Source: Echinicola marina (GTDB lineage: Bacteria > Bacteroidota > Bacteroidia > Cytophagales > Cyclobacteriaceae). Taken from it: a stretch of DNA of 64,000 nt. The position numbers and the translations under genes were made by a program. The stretch spans positions 4,151,501 to 4,215,500 of the forward strand of contig NZ_CP080025.1 of the NCBI RefSeq assembly GCF_020463795.1. Direction: 5' to 3'. Under the pieces are notes generated by a model. That model saw only the letters and a program-made list of their open reading frames with translations. It was not told the origin of the DNA and made no database searches. The first letter of the stretch is position 1, and the number at the start of each line of letters is the position of its first letter. This document shows, in pieces, positions 54,196-63,307 of the stretch.

Positions 54196-56517
54196 TTATT
54201 TTTTCTTTTTGGAAAACCTCCCTTTTTTCTTCTCAGGTTGGTTTTCTATGATCTCAATGGTTTCTTCATAGCTGAGCTCTTCTGCCACTTTATCTTTTGG
54301 AATTTTGAAATTGTTTTTCCCAAACTTAATATATGGCCCCCATCTACCATTCAAGATTTGGATATCTGGATTTTCATCAAAGCTCTTGATGTGTTTCTTG
54401 GCATCCGCTTCCCGCTTGTCTTTGATAAGTTGTATCGCTTCAGCCTCTGTAATGCTTAATGGATCCAGTTCTTTTCCTAAAGAAACGAACTTACTATCAT
54501 GTCTGATATAAGGACCAAATCTACCTATAGCCGCGACAATCTTTTTGTCTTCAAACATGCCGACATCTCTCGGTAGTTTGAAAAGTTCCATGGCATCTTC
54601 AAAGGTAATACTCTCTATAAACTGTCCTTTTTTAAGGCTGGCAAATTGCTTTTCTTCATCATCTTGGTCACCTATCTGCACCAAAGGTCCAAACTTACCC
54701 AAACGGACAATTACTGGTTTGCCAGTCTTAGGATCAGTCCCTAGTTCTCTAGAGGAACTCACATTGGCCCTTTCCACTGTTTCCGCTTCTTCAACGGTAT
54801 TGTGGAATTTACCGTAGAAGTTTTCGATCATATCATCCCATTCCTGTAAACCATGGGCGATATCATCAAATTCCTTTTCAACCTTAGCGGTGAATTTAAA
54901 GTCAATGACATTCGGGAAATGTTCTACCAAAAAGTCGTTGACAACCATGGCAATATTGGTAGGGAAAAGTTTGTTCTTATCAGAACCCGCATTTTCTGTT
55001 TTTTCACTTTTTGAAAATGCACCCTTTTTAATGATCATTTCGGTGTAATTACGAGGTTTTCCATCTCTGGACTCCTTGATGACATAATTACGCTTTTGGA
55101 TGGTCGAAATGGTAGGGGCATAAGTAGAAGGTCTACCGATTCCCATTTCTTCCAGTTTCTTTACTAAAGAGGCTTCAGTATACCTGGCAGGAGGCCTTGT
55201 AAAGCTTTGTCTGGCCTTCATTTCTGTCAGGTCCAGTTCCTGACCGATGGTCAATGGAGGCAATAAGCCTTTACTTTGGTTGTTATCCTCTTCATCTTCG
55301 TCATCAGTACTTTCAAGGTAAACCTTTAAGAAACCTTCAAATTTGATCACCTCACCATGAGCACTTAAGTTCTGGTCGGAATTGCTGATAGCGATACTTA
55401 CATGCGTCTTTTCCAGTTGAGCATCAGACATTTGGGAGGCAATCGCCCGCTTCCATATGAGCTCATATAGTCTTATTTCATTTCTTTCCGTTCCGGCTTC
55501 AAGATTGGAAAAATTGGTTGGTCTGATGGCTTCGTGGGCCTCTTGCGCACCTTCAGATTTGGAGGTATATGTTCTTGCCTTATGATATTCGCTGCCAAAT
55601 GCACTGACTATTTGGTTTTTGGCACTTTCCATGGCTTCAGCAGATAGGTTTACACTATCTGTTCTCATATAAGTAATCTTACCTGCCTCGTATAACCTTT
55701 GGGCAATGGTCATGGTTTGGGAAACCGAGAAGCCCAGTTTCCTACTTGCTTCTTGCTGAAGGGTAGAAGTGGTAAAAGGGGCTGCAGGGGTTTTCTTTGC
55801 TGGCTTTTTCTCCAGGTTTTTGATGGAGAAGCTGGCATCCAAACAGTTCTTAAGAAACTCCTCGGCTTCTTCCTGAGTTTCAAACTTCTTCGGTAGCTCA
55901 GCATTCAATACCTTACCCTTAACATCAAAAATTGCTGTTATTTTATAGGAAGACTTTGATTCGAACTTCTCAATTTCTCTTTCTCTCTCTACAATAAACC
56001 TTACAGCGACGGATTGTACTCTACCAGCTGAGAGACCAGCTTTAACTTTTTTCCAAAGTACTGGGGATAATTCAAAACCTACCAATCTGTCCAAAATCCT
56101 TCTGGCTTGCTGGGCATTGACAAGGTCTATATCTATAGACCTTGGGTTTTCTATGGCTTTGATGATTGCGTTTTTGGTGATTTCCCTAAATACGATCCTC
56201 TTGGTATTGTCCTCTTTTAACTTGAGCACCTCTTTAAGATGCCATGAAATGGCTTCTCCCTCGCGGTCATCATCACTTGCTAGGTAAATGGTCTCTGCGT
56301 CTTTTACCAAGCTTTTAAGCTGTTTGATCACCTCTTTTTTATCAGAAGTAACTTCGTAAGTTGGATGGAATTTATTTTTTATATCAATGGCCTTATCTCC
56401 TTTGGGCAAATCACGGACATGTCCATAGCTAGATGCTACTTTGAAATCCTTACCGAGATAACCTTCGATGGTTTTGGCTTTGGCGGGAGATTCGACAATG
56501 ACTAAATTTTTTGGCAT
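54196..56517 (-). CDS. topA: DNA topoisomerase I
   Basis: 773 residues from ATG 56517, chosen because the conserved PKNLVIVESPAKAKTIEGYLG starts there; the frame is open 57 bp further up. It relaxes negative supercoils through a Tyr-linked single-strand break. Toprim residues E9 and DDDREGE (82-88) bind magnesium, and the catalytic Tyr283 is in ITYMRTDS. The C-terminal zinc fingers of the E. coli enzyme are replaced by three Toprim_Crpt-type repeats (e.g. KTGKPVIVRLGKFGPLVQIG; RFGPYIRHD; GRWGPYIKFG) and a basic KKKGRFSKKKK tail, as usual in Bacteroidota. Confidence 0.97.
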   Translation of the reverse strand: MPKNLVIVESPAKAKTIEGYLGKDFKVASSYGHVRDLPKGDKAIDIKNKFHPTYEVTSDKKEVIKQLKSLVKDAETIYLASDDDREGEAISWHLKEVLKLKEDNTKRIVFREITKNAIIKAIENPRSIDIDLVNAQQARRILDRLVGFELSPVLWKKVKAGLSAGRVQSVAVRFIVEREREIEKFESKSSYKITAIFDVKGKVLNAELPKKFETQEEAEEFLKNCLDASFSIKNLEKKPAKKTPAAPFTTSTLQQEASRKLGFSVSQTMTIAQRLYEAGKITYMRTDSVNLSAEAMESAKNQIVSAFGSEYHKARTYTSKSEGAQEAHEAIRPTNFSNLEAGTERNEIRLYELIWKRAIASQMSDAQLEKTHVSIAISNSDQNLSAHGEVIKFEGFLKVYLESTDDEDEEDNNQSKGLLPPLTIGQELDLTEMKARQSFTRPPARYTEASLVKKLEEMGIGRPSTYAPTISTIQKRNYVIKESRDGKPRNYTEMIIKKGAFSKSEKTENAGSDKNKLFPTNIAMVVNDFLVEHFPNVIDFKFTAKVEKEFDDIAHGLQEWDDMIENFYGKFHNTVEEAETVERANVSSSRELGTDPKTGKPVIVRLGKFGPLVQIGDQDDEEKQFASLKKGQFIESITFEDAMELFKLPRDVGMFEDKKIVAAIGRFGPYIRHDSKFVSLGKELDPLSITEAEAIQLIKDKREADAKKHIKSFDENPDIQILNGRWGPYIKFGKNNFKIPKDKVAEELSYEETIEIIENQPEKKKGRFSKKKK

Positions 56518-56571
56518 AGTGATATGTTTTATCTGGAAGCGGTGATTATTATAATCATGCTCAACAAAATT

Positions 56572-56603
56572 CAAAAATAGAAGCGATTATATTCTCCTCC
56601 AAA
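56572..56603 (-). promoter_or_regulatory. Bacteroidota-type promoter for topA
   Basis: On the minus strand TTTG (56603-56600), 20 bp, then TATTTTTG (56579-56572). It gives a 5' leader of about 48 nt before the chosen start at 56517, which supports that start. Confidence 0.55.
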
Positions 56604-56683
56604 TATAAATTGATCTCATATTGATTTTGGCATGGTTATTTCGTTGTAATATTGTAATAATTTTTCATCGATATCAAGGTAAT

Positions 56684-57163
56684 ATGACAAAATATCTGAC
56701 ATTGTTAAGACATGGAGAGGCAGAACCGGCCAAAGGGTTCAATGAGGATTTTTATAGGCCCCTTAGTGAGAGCGGAAAGTACAAATTAAATAGGCTTGGA
56801 AACGTATTAAAGAACAGGGAACTGGCTTTTGATGTATCTTATATCAGTACCGCTCTACGGACGCTCGAAACTGCAGAAATCATTAATAATTATATATCGA
56901 TTTCCCGAAAGGAGGCTCAAATGCAATTGTATTTGGCAGATGCTGAAGTCATTTTTGAAGCATTGAAAACAAGCCCTGATGATTTTAATCATATCATGTT
57001 AGTAGGGCATAATCCGGGAATCAGTGCTGTGTTAGCCCTGCTTACCAATGATTACCAAATCAATTTAGCCCCGGGAATGATGGCCATGCTTGAGCTTTAT
57101 ACAGATTCTTGGGAAGTGGGCTTGAATAGGGGAATGGGCAGTTTAAAAGAAGTCTTACAATGA
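56684..57163 (+). CDS. SixA-like phosphohistidine phosphatase
   Basis: 159 residues from ATG 56684; upstream ATG 56621 is rejected because the family N-terminus MTKYLTLLRHGEAEP starts here. The catalytic His is in LRHGEAEP (His at residue 10), and the second active-site His in LVGHNPGI. YISTALRTLETAEII is typical of the small SixA subfamily, which removes phosphate from histidine of phospho-relay proteins. Actual substrate unknown. It is followed by a 132-bp gap before the agmatinase-family gene. Confidence 0.92.
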   Translation: MTKYLTLLRHGEAEPAKGFNEDFYRPLSESGKYKLNRLGNVLKNRELAFDVSYISTALRTLETAEIINNYISISRKEAQMQLYLADAEVIFEALKTSPDDFNHIMLVGHNPGISAVLALLTNDYQINLAPGMMAMLELYTDSWEVGLNRGMGSLKEVLQ

Positions 57164-57295
57164 AAATGCCTTGAATTATCATTTTTGATAATGGGTAAAT
57201 TGGCGGAATTTCAGTAAATTATATAAGGAATTTAATTTCTCTTATGGAAGAGAAAACAAAGTCTTTTTAAAAAACAACAGTAGAATAATAAGGTT

Positions 57296-58372
57296 ATGAT
57301 TACTAAGAAACAGCAAGTAATTAATCATTTTGATCCAAACGGAGTAGCATCACAGGGAAATATTTTTGGTTTGCCCTATGACGAGGAAACGGCAAGCCTT
57401 ATCATTGTTCCGGTACCATGGGAAGTTACCGTAAGTTATTCACACGGTACAGCCAAAGGGCCGGAAAGTGTATTGAATGCTTCGGCTCAGGTAGATCTGT
57501 TTCAGGATGATATAGTAGATGCTTGGACAATGGGCATTTATATGTTACCTATACCGGCTGAATTGGCTCTGAGCAATTCCAATCATCGTAAAATAGCCGA
57601 TGATTATATAGAGTGGTTGGAAAAAGGGAAGCAAAAGGAAGATAATGAAAAATATTTGGCAGTGCCTGATCTTGTGAATAAGGCCTGCATAAAGATGAAT
57701 GATTGGGTGTATAAAACAGCCAAAAACTACCTTAACCAAGGAAAGTTGGTAGCTTTATTGGGAGGAGATCATAGTACGCCGCTTGGTTATATCAAGGCAC
57801 TATCTGAAAAATATTCGAGTTTTGGTGTGCTACAAATAGATGCACATGCGGACTTAAGGGAAGCCTATGAGAATTTTGAGTATTCACACGCCAGTATTTC
57901 CCATAATTTTATGAAGATCCCTCAGGTAGAAAAATTGGTACAAGTGGGTATTCGGGATTATTGCGAGGAAGAATCTGACAGAGCAAAAGAAGATCCAAGA
58001 ATTCATACTTTTTATGATAAGGATATCAAGGAATCCATGTTTGAAGGAGCTACATGGAGGTCAATTTGTAACCAGATTATCAATTCTTTGCCTAGGGAAG
58101 TGTATATAACCATCGATATTGATGGATTTGATCCAAAACTTTGTCCGAATACCGGCACTCCTGTTCCTGGAGGATTTGATTTGGAGCAAATCATGTATTT
58201 GATGAAATTATTGGTTAAATCGGGCAAGAAAATCATCGGCTTTGACGTGGTAGAAGTAGCTCCAGGAGAAGACGGTAATGAATTTGATGGAAATGTAGGC
58301 GCAAGGGTGCTTTATAGAATGTCCAATCTATTAGGAGTGTCCCAGAATAAGCTTTGGTGGACTGAGCATTAA
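57296..58372 (+). CDS. speB: Agmatinase/arginase-family hydrolase
   Basis: 358 residues. The dimanganese site is complete: GGDHS (about 155-159), QIDAHADLRE (about 181-190), the following SHASISHNF and the later DIDGFDP (about 275-281), with VVEVAPGED near 321-329 carrying a further acidic ligand. Sequence around the active site resembles the Bacteroidota agmatinase/formimidoylglutamase branch, longer than E. coli SpeB because of an insertion at about 95-135 (WLEKGKQKEDNEKY). It removes a guanidino group, most likely from agmatine for polyamine synthesis, but the substrate is uncertain. The strong terminator after it also ends the converging lipoprotein gene. Confidence 0.88.
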   Translation: MITKKQQVINHFDPNGVASQGNIFGLPYDEETASLIIVPVPWEVTVSYSHGTAKGPESVLNASAQVDLFQDDIVDAWTMGIYMLPIPAELALSNSNHRKIADDYIEWLEKGKQKEDNEKYLAVPDLVNKACIKMNDWVYKTAKNYLNQGKLVALLGGDHSTPLGYIKALSEKYSSFGVLQIDAHADLREAYENFEYSHASISHNFMKIPQVEKLVQVGIRDYCEEESDRAKEDPRIHTFYDKDIKESMFEGATWRSICNQIINSLPREVYITIDIDGFDPKLCPNTGTPVPGGFDLEQIMYLMKLLVKSGKKIIGFDVVEVAPGEDGNEFDGNVGARVLYRMSNLLGVSQNKLWWTEH

Positions 58373-58387
58373 GCAGAAAGACTACAA

Positions 58388-58420
58388 AACAAAGCCCAAG
58401 TTTTTTTCTTGGGCTTTGTT
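58388..58420. terminator. Bidirectional terminator
   Basis: AACAAAGCCCAAG (58388-58400), loop of seven T, CTTGGGCTTTGTT (58408-58420). Confidence 0.9.
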
Positions 58421-58422
58421 GT

Positions 58423-58650
58423 TTATTCCTCTAGATTTTTCTGAATTTCTTTCGCTTTTTCATCCAGTTTGTCGGCTGCATCCTCCAAAGATTCACTGAT
58501 ATCTTCAGCTGCATCTTCTACATCATCAGCGACTTTCTCTATTTTTTCCTCAACATTTTCCAGTTTTTTGGATAATTTACTTTTCTTCTTATCTTCGCAA
58601 GAACTGAATAGGATGCTTACAGCTGCGAGTACAAATACTAGTTTTTTCAT
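58423..58650 (-). CDS. Small acidic lipoprotein
   Basis: 75 residues. A lipoprotein signal peptide ends at ILFSSC (Cys18); the mature part is one long amphipathic helix with heptad-like repeats of charge (KKLENVEEKIEKVADDVEDA), so it likely forms a coiled coil in the periplasm. Its layout is like Braun-type or YtxH-like small lipoproteins but no family is certain. A CAAAAGTA (TACTTTTG on the minus strand) at 58693-58700 may be its -7 box. Confidence 0.75.
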   Translation of the reverse strand: MKKLVFVLAAVSILFSSCEDKKKSKLSKKLENVEEKIEKVADDVEDAAEDISESLEDAADKLDEKAKEIQKNLEE

Positions 58651-58871
58651 ATTGGATTAATTTTCTTTTTGGCTATAATTTCATCTGATCTGCAAAAGTA
58701 ATCAGCTTTTTCAAATTTTTATGCCCAGTATTGGGCGCAATGATCTAGTGCTACTTTTACAGATTATAAAAGTACCTCCATTTTACTTTCCACTATCACT
58801 AAAACGATATATTTGGGCCCATATGAAAAGGGAGATTTGAGAAATGCGGCAGCTAATCGTCATTTAAGCCA

Positions 58872-59888
58872 TTATAATTCCCATCCTATTCCTGTCTGAA
58901 GAACATAATCCGCTTTACTGGCTCCAGCCACTACTTGGTTATCAAAGTTCAAGGTAAATCCAAGTTTGATATATAGATCAAGTGGAAGATCATATTTGAC
59001 ATCTATATTATAATCAAACCTCCATCTACCTTTTTCTGTAATACCAGGGAAAAGCACGGCTTTGGTCAGCAAATCAAGGTCGCCAATATCATAAAGATTA
59101 AGTTCGCTCCCTACATACCCTTCCATACTGTTTCTGTCCTCGTCTTCACTAGAAAACCGTTCATTTACATATGAAAATCCACCTTCTACACCAAAGTAGG
59201 ATTGGTTGGTATGGATGATATACTTACCCATTCCAAGCTTGAAAATACTCCTCAGATCCAGTTTTTGTTCCGTATTGGACAGGAAAGAATAATTGGCAGG
59301 GACATACCAATCTTTTGGAAGAAATTTTCTGTATGAAAAACTTCCATCTTCCCTTCGTATAGGATCCACTTCATCTTGGTTTGAGCGGATTAGGTTATAT
59401 CCTGCAGATGCTGACCATCTGGGCGCTACATAACCCAATGAAGTCCTAAAACCTGATTGACTCAAATTGTTGGCTTTGGTAAAGCTATAGTTTACATCGA
59501 TATTGGCTGATAGCCTGCTCAAGAAGTCATTTTCATAAGTCTTGAAATATACTATTTCATTAACATTTACATTCAACGAGTCACCATCCATCGTGTATAT
59601 CATGATTTGATTGGGTGAGGAGGATTTTAAATACCCGTTATGTCGTTGACCAGAAGTCAGTGTAATCAGGTAATTTCGCTTTGAATATACCTCGCTGATT
59701 TTTTGCCATTCAATTTCAAAATCACTGTCACTATAGTCTGTTTCAATAATTACCACGCCTTTGTCCATTGATTTGATTTCTCCACCGATAACGTCTTTGT
59801 TTTTAAAGATCAGGGAATCATTTTGACCATGTGTAGTATGAAAAATAAGCATACAAAATGAGAGTAGTAAAATTAAATTTTTAATCAT
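58872..59888 (-). CDS. DUF481 outer-membrane-type protein
   Basis: 338 residues with a signal peptide (cleavage near TTHGQ). Residues ~25-110 form a small beta domain (DSLIFKNKDVIGGEIKSMDK) and the rest is DUF481, predicted as an outer-membrane barrel: alternating segments such as DVNYSFTKANNLSQSGFRTS, RWSASAGYNLIRSN and YIHTNQSYFGVEGG ending in an aromatic-rich VLQTGIGWEL, typical of barrel C-termini. Role unknown; DUF481 proteins are often linked to outer-membrane stress or osmolarity. Confidence 0.85.
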   Translation of the reverse strand: MIKNLILLLSFCMLIFHTTHGQNDSLIFKNKDVIGGEIKSMDKGVVIIETDYSDSDFEIEWQKISEVYSKRNYLITLTSGQRHNGYLKSSSPNQIMIYTMDGDSLNVNVNEIVYFKTYENDFLSRLSANIDVNYSFTKANNLSQSGFRTSLGYVAPRWSASAGYNLIRSNQDEVDPIRREDGSFSYRKFLPKDWYVPANYSFLSNTEQKLDLRSIFKLGMGKYIIHTNQSYFGVEGGFSYVNERFSSEDEDRNSMEGYVGSELNLYDIGDLDLLTKAVLFPGITEKGRWRFDYNIDVKYDLPLDLYIKLGFTLNFDNQVVAGASKADYVLQTGIGWEL

Positions 59889-60052
59889 AAGTATTTCGGT
59901 TTAGTGAAATATGGATATTACTCAACTTTATTTTAAATAGTGTATTATTATCAATAAATATTAAATTATAGTGTTGTAATATTGTATTTTACTTATATAA
60001 AGAGTGAGGGAGTTCAAATCCTTCTATGAAACCCTAGCAACACTGATTGATT

Positions 60053-60460
60053 TTATGATGTTGTTTCCTCTTCCACCTGTACAACTTCATACATATTCTT
60101 GCCGTCCTGCTGAATGGGTTGGTAATAAGTTTCTCCATATTGTACGTATGTTTGATCTCCAATTTTGACTTCTTCAGCCCCTTCAGGTAGGTTTTCTACT
60201 ATTGTTCCAGCAGTAGGGGGGACTACAGTATAGCCTTTATCCGTCTTTTCGTAATAGGTGCCGCCGTAGTAATAATTATTGGTCGTTTCATTGACGACCA
60301 CTGTAGTAGTTTCATTAGGTAAGCTTGGAACGGTAGCTCCTACAGGTGCTTCCACCACTGTGTAGCCATTGTTGTTTTGTATATAATAAACACCATTATC
60401 ATAGTGGTATTTTTGATTCTCGATGGAAATCACAATGGCTGTAGCTGCCAGTGAAGCCAC
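60053..60460 (-). pseudogene. DUF6515-like exported protein, C-terminal part (frameshifted gene)
   Basis: 135 residues from a GTG at 60460, but the frame is open further up to about 60590 and there reads RPPYHYGRYRYYSYRPYFYH and YYWGPAWHPWGFFVASLAAT, the normal continuation of the upstream half. The end has three repeats of type YQQDGKNMYEVVQV / GYTVVEAPVGATVPSLP / GYTVVPPTAGTIVENLP, as in DUF6515 proteins. The break with the upstream part is at a G5 run at 60579-60583 (C5 on the coding strand); six would restore one protein of about 318 residues. Confidence 0.75.
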
Positions 60461-61008
60461 AAAAAAGCCCCAGGGATGCCATGCTGGGCCCCAATAGTAG
60501 GGCGTGAAAGGATGGTAAAAATAAGGCCTATAACTATAATACCTATATCTGCCATAGTGGTATGGTGGTCTATGATAAGGGGGTAGGGGCTCCTGATTAC
60601 TACTGTACTTCTATTGATATTTATTCGGTTGTTGGCCGAGGGTCTAACATGATTTGCAGGTCTGGAATGATTAGGGCGATTTTGATTATTTGGTCTATTG
60701 TAAGAAGGTCTATTGGTGCTGGGCCTTGCATTACTAGGTCTATTATAACTGGGCCTTGTGGTCGGTCTACTGGTACTCGGCCTAACTTGATTTGGTCTTG
60801 CAGTTGAAGGCCTGGAGTTATTAAAAGCAGGTCTTTGCCTTGATCTTTGTGCACCGCCGTTTATGGTTCTTCCTGTAGAAGGCCTTGCTTGTGTTCTAGA
60901 CCGTGAAGGCGCATGATTTAACCTTTGGGCCATTGATAAATCCGGTAAGGTCATTGAGAGACAAATACCAAGCCCTAGTATTAATTTTAGTTTTGGGAAA
61001 TTTATCAT
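60430..61008 (-). pseudogene. DUF6515-like exported protein, N-terminal part (frameshifted gene)
   Basis: 192 residues as read, of which only the first ~143 are in the right frame. A signal peptide (cleavage near LSMAQ) is followed by an Arg/Pro/Ser/Asn-rich low-complexity region (SRPTTRPSYNRPSNARPST and similar) and RSTVVIRSPYP; after that the frame is shifted. This low-complexity N-terminus plus the Tyr/Pro-rich middle and VVVEAP repeats is the DUF6515 layout. It may be a cell-surface or periplasmic protein; function unknown. The following gene on the same strand is 9 bp upstream, so the two may be co-transcribed. Confidence 0.75.
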
Positions 61009-61017
61009 TGTTCTCTT

Positions 61018-61755
61018 CTATAAAGGTTTGGGGAGGATGGCTACAATTCTTGCGCCTGGTGGTGGGGTAAAGTCGAATATTTTTTCAGGGTAAAGTGTAT
61101 TGATTTGCCAATCCGAGAAGGTGGCTTCATATTGTATTGGTGTCTCGTCAGCAGTGTTGATGATCAATAATTTCAATGGTAGGATTAATGCATCATTGGA
61201 TATCCATATTTGCACATTGAGTCCTTCTTTGATGGCAGCTATTTGAAAGGCCTCTTTGCCTCTTATGGTCTTTTTCCCTAGAAAGTGAATTTCATCAAAA
61301 TCATCAATGAGATCATCTGTGAATGAAGGATAGAAAAAGTCAGCGGCAGGAAATTCGACCCCAAAACTGTGGTTTATGCTGTCAATCATGCTCAGGGTAT
61401 TGTCTGGAGCTCCAATGGTCGTATAGTTGTTCTCATCAAATGAATACCTAGTAAATGAAGTTCCGTTATAGTAAAAACCTCGATTACCGGGATATCCTTT
61501 GGCAAGAACCATCATTTTGTTTGCCCCTTGCATGATTACCTCATATTCAGTAAATTCTTTAGAAGAAGCAATGAAAGGATAAATGTTTTCTTGATCGGAT
61601 GATGTATAAAGATGAAAACTGCAAGCACTTAATTGACCAATGACTTCACTCATATGGTCAAGAATATACACCGCTGTGGAGTCAATTGACTTTTCTTGTG
61701 AATAAGAAAAAAGTGGATAAAAAAGTAAAACAATCAGTAGTTTTATTTTTCTCAT
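61018..61755 (-). CDS. DUF2092-like exported protein
   Basis: 245 residues from ATG 61755, where a signal peptide (MRKIKLLIVLLFYPLFSYSQ) begins; ATG 61767 is a near alternative, and the longer frame to 61869 is rejected. The mature protein has the DUF2092 layout: an N-terminal helix (AVYILDHMSEVIGQLSACSF), beta strands with YEVIMQGANKMMVLAKGYPG, an extended FYYNGTSFTRYS and a C-terminal KIFDFTPPPGARIVAIL. This fold is related to the LolA/LolB lipoprotein carriers; a role in outer-membrane lipid or lipoprotein handling is inference. It lies 9 bp upstream of the DUF6515-like gene. Confidence 0.8.
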   Translation of the reverse strand: MRKIKLLIVLLFYPLFSYSQEKSIDSTAVYILDHMSEVIGQLSACSFHLYTSSDQENIYPFIASSKEFTEYEVIMQGANKMMVLAKGYPGNRGFYYNGTSFTRYSFDENNYTTIGAPDNTLSMIDSINHSFGVEFPAADFFYPSFTDDLIDDFDEIHFLGKKTIRGKEAFQIAAIKEGLNVQIWISNDALILPLKLLIINTADETPIQYEATFSDWQINTLYPEKIFDFTPPPGARIVAILPKPL

Positions 61756-61896
61756 GATTTCATCCATATTGTTATCATTTAGATACTTCTTAAGTGATTG
61801 ATTAAGAATTAAGAATAATATAAATAGGATGTGCCTGAAGTCCGAATACTGTTCCAAGAATACTGACAATTGTTATAAATATTGTCATATCCTATA

Positions 61897-63030
61897 TCAT
61901 TTATTGGAGGGGATTTTCAAAAAATGGCTGATATAATCAAGGGCATTATAACCGGTAAATTCTTTAAAACAATTGATAAAAACAATCCGGTTTTTGAAGC
62001 CACTTTTCTTGGCCAATATATCCAAGGTGAGTTTGGAAATAGCGCCCTTTTGGATAATCGCTTGACTGTAGATGATTCTCTGTTGGTTGATATATTCTTC
62101 AAAACTCAAGCCTTCCTGCTCCCAGAAATAGTTTTCAAGCTCCTTGGTTGAGACCTTTAATTCCTTGGCCATTTGTTCTATACTGAAATGCTCCTCCAAA
62201 TGTGGCTTAAGCTCGTCTAGATAGAGAGTTATTTGCTCTAGAAGCCTTTTGTATTGGTCTGCATTTAACCGGCTGTTGGTATTTATTACAGGATTTAAAT
62301 AAGTTTTTTTTCTTTGTTCAAAGCTTAGTGGTATGAGGCCAAACAGGAAATCCGGTCTTAAAAATAGGGCCAGGCTAATCGATAGGATGACGATAGATTC
62401 AGCAATATCTATTAATATGGCATCTTGGGTTGAATATCCAGCCACTTTGAAGAGGAAAAAAGGAATGAATAAAAAGGGAAGGATAATTATATAGAATTTT
62501 ACCCATTTCAGCCAACCCTTATGTATCCTAAGTCTTTTTTGTTTCTTTAGACACAAAATTTTAAGACCTGTCCGTAGCTCAAAAAACCAATAAAGAAGCA
62601 ATTGTATATAAACCAACCACATTACTGTAGCTTCTAATGTAGCTATTTTGGGATCATTAAAGTTGATCATCCCGATAGTAAATATGGATATGGGCATAGC
62701 AAAATGGATCAAGATAGGGAGCAGTTCTAACCTTTTATTGATCAAAAAGATAATGTGTATATAATGTAAGGGGACAAAGAAGGACATGAACACCAAGGAG
62801 AAAAAACTCAGTTTGATAGGTGAGGAGGAAAAATTCAATTTTTCAATGGAAGAGAGGATATCAAGTGCAATCCAGCAAAAGAGACAAATAAACATTAGGC
62901 TCAGCAGTCGCATAGCATATTTCTGATCCTTGATATTACTTGGATATGATGTGAGTACCAAGGCCGCAATGAGTGAGGCGGTGGCCGCCATCAACTGGAC
63001 CAGAGTACTTAAAGAGATGTTTATTTGCAT
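61897..63030 (-). CDS. Membrane-bound AraC-family transcription regulator
   Basis: 377 residues. The N-terminal ~225 residues hold about seven membrane segments (around 10-28, 40-60, 72-98, 105-125, 132-150, 172-195, 205-225), and the C-terminal ~110 an AraC-type helix-turn-helix: first helix EEHFSIEQMAKELKVSTKEL, second LTLDILAKKSGFKNRIVFINCFKEFTG. Such fusions of an inner-membrane domain and an HTH_18 are frequent in Bacteroidota and act as one-component sensors. Ligand and targets unknown. It lies upstream of the DUF2092 gene in the same direction, with a 141-bp gap. Confidence 0.9.
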   Translation of the reverse strand: MQINISLSTLVQLMAATASLIAALVLTSYPSNIKDQKYAMRLLSLMFICLFCWIALDILSSIEKLNFSSSPIKLSFFSLVFMSFFVPLHYIHIIFLINKRLELLPILIHFAMPISIFTIGMINFNDPKIATLEATVMWLVYIQLLLYWFFELRTGLKILCLKKQKRLRIHKGWLKWVKFYIIILPFLFIPFFLFKVAGYSTQDAILIDIAESIVILSISLALFLRPDFLFGLIPLSFEQRKKTYLNPVINTNSRLNADQYKRLLEQITLYLDELKPHLEEHFSIEQMAKELKVSTKELENYFWEQEGLSFEEYINQQRIIYSQAIIQKGAISKLTLDILAKKSGFKNRIVFINCFKEFTGYNALDYISHFLKIPSNK

Positions 63031-63307
63031 ATCATTACAGTAATATTAATGCCACCTCCATCATCTTGACTTAATTTTAGAGGTTATGCATGAAGAAATA
63101 CAGCTTAAAGATTAACATATCATCAAACTTTCAGTCACTTAGAGTAGGGAAGTACTGTAGTTGAACCCGGAATATCCATTAGGTTATCTATTGCGTCCTG
63201 ATCAGACATGACAGACACCTTGAATCTTCCAACAGCCTTGTTATTTGAAGTCCTAAGCCTCATAGCGGTTGCTAATGCATAAGTTCAGATAAATTAAAAA
63301 ATACTTT
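63031..63307. other. Intergenic between two membrane-bound AraC regulators
   Basis: No gene or clear hairpin seen; should contain the promoter of the 61897-63030 regulator. Confidence 0.4.

Noticed and set aside
60000-60045. tRNA T-arm-like stretch (GGGAGTTCAAATCC)
   Set aside because: No acceptor, D- or anticodon arm fits upstream or downstream; likely chance.
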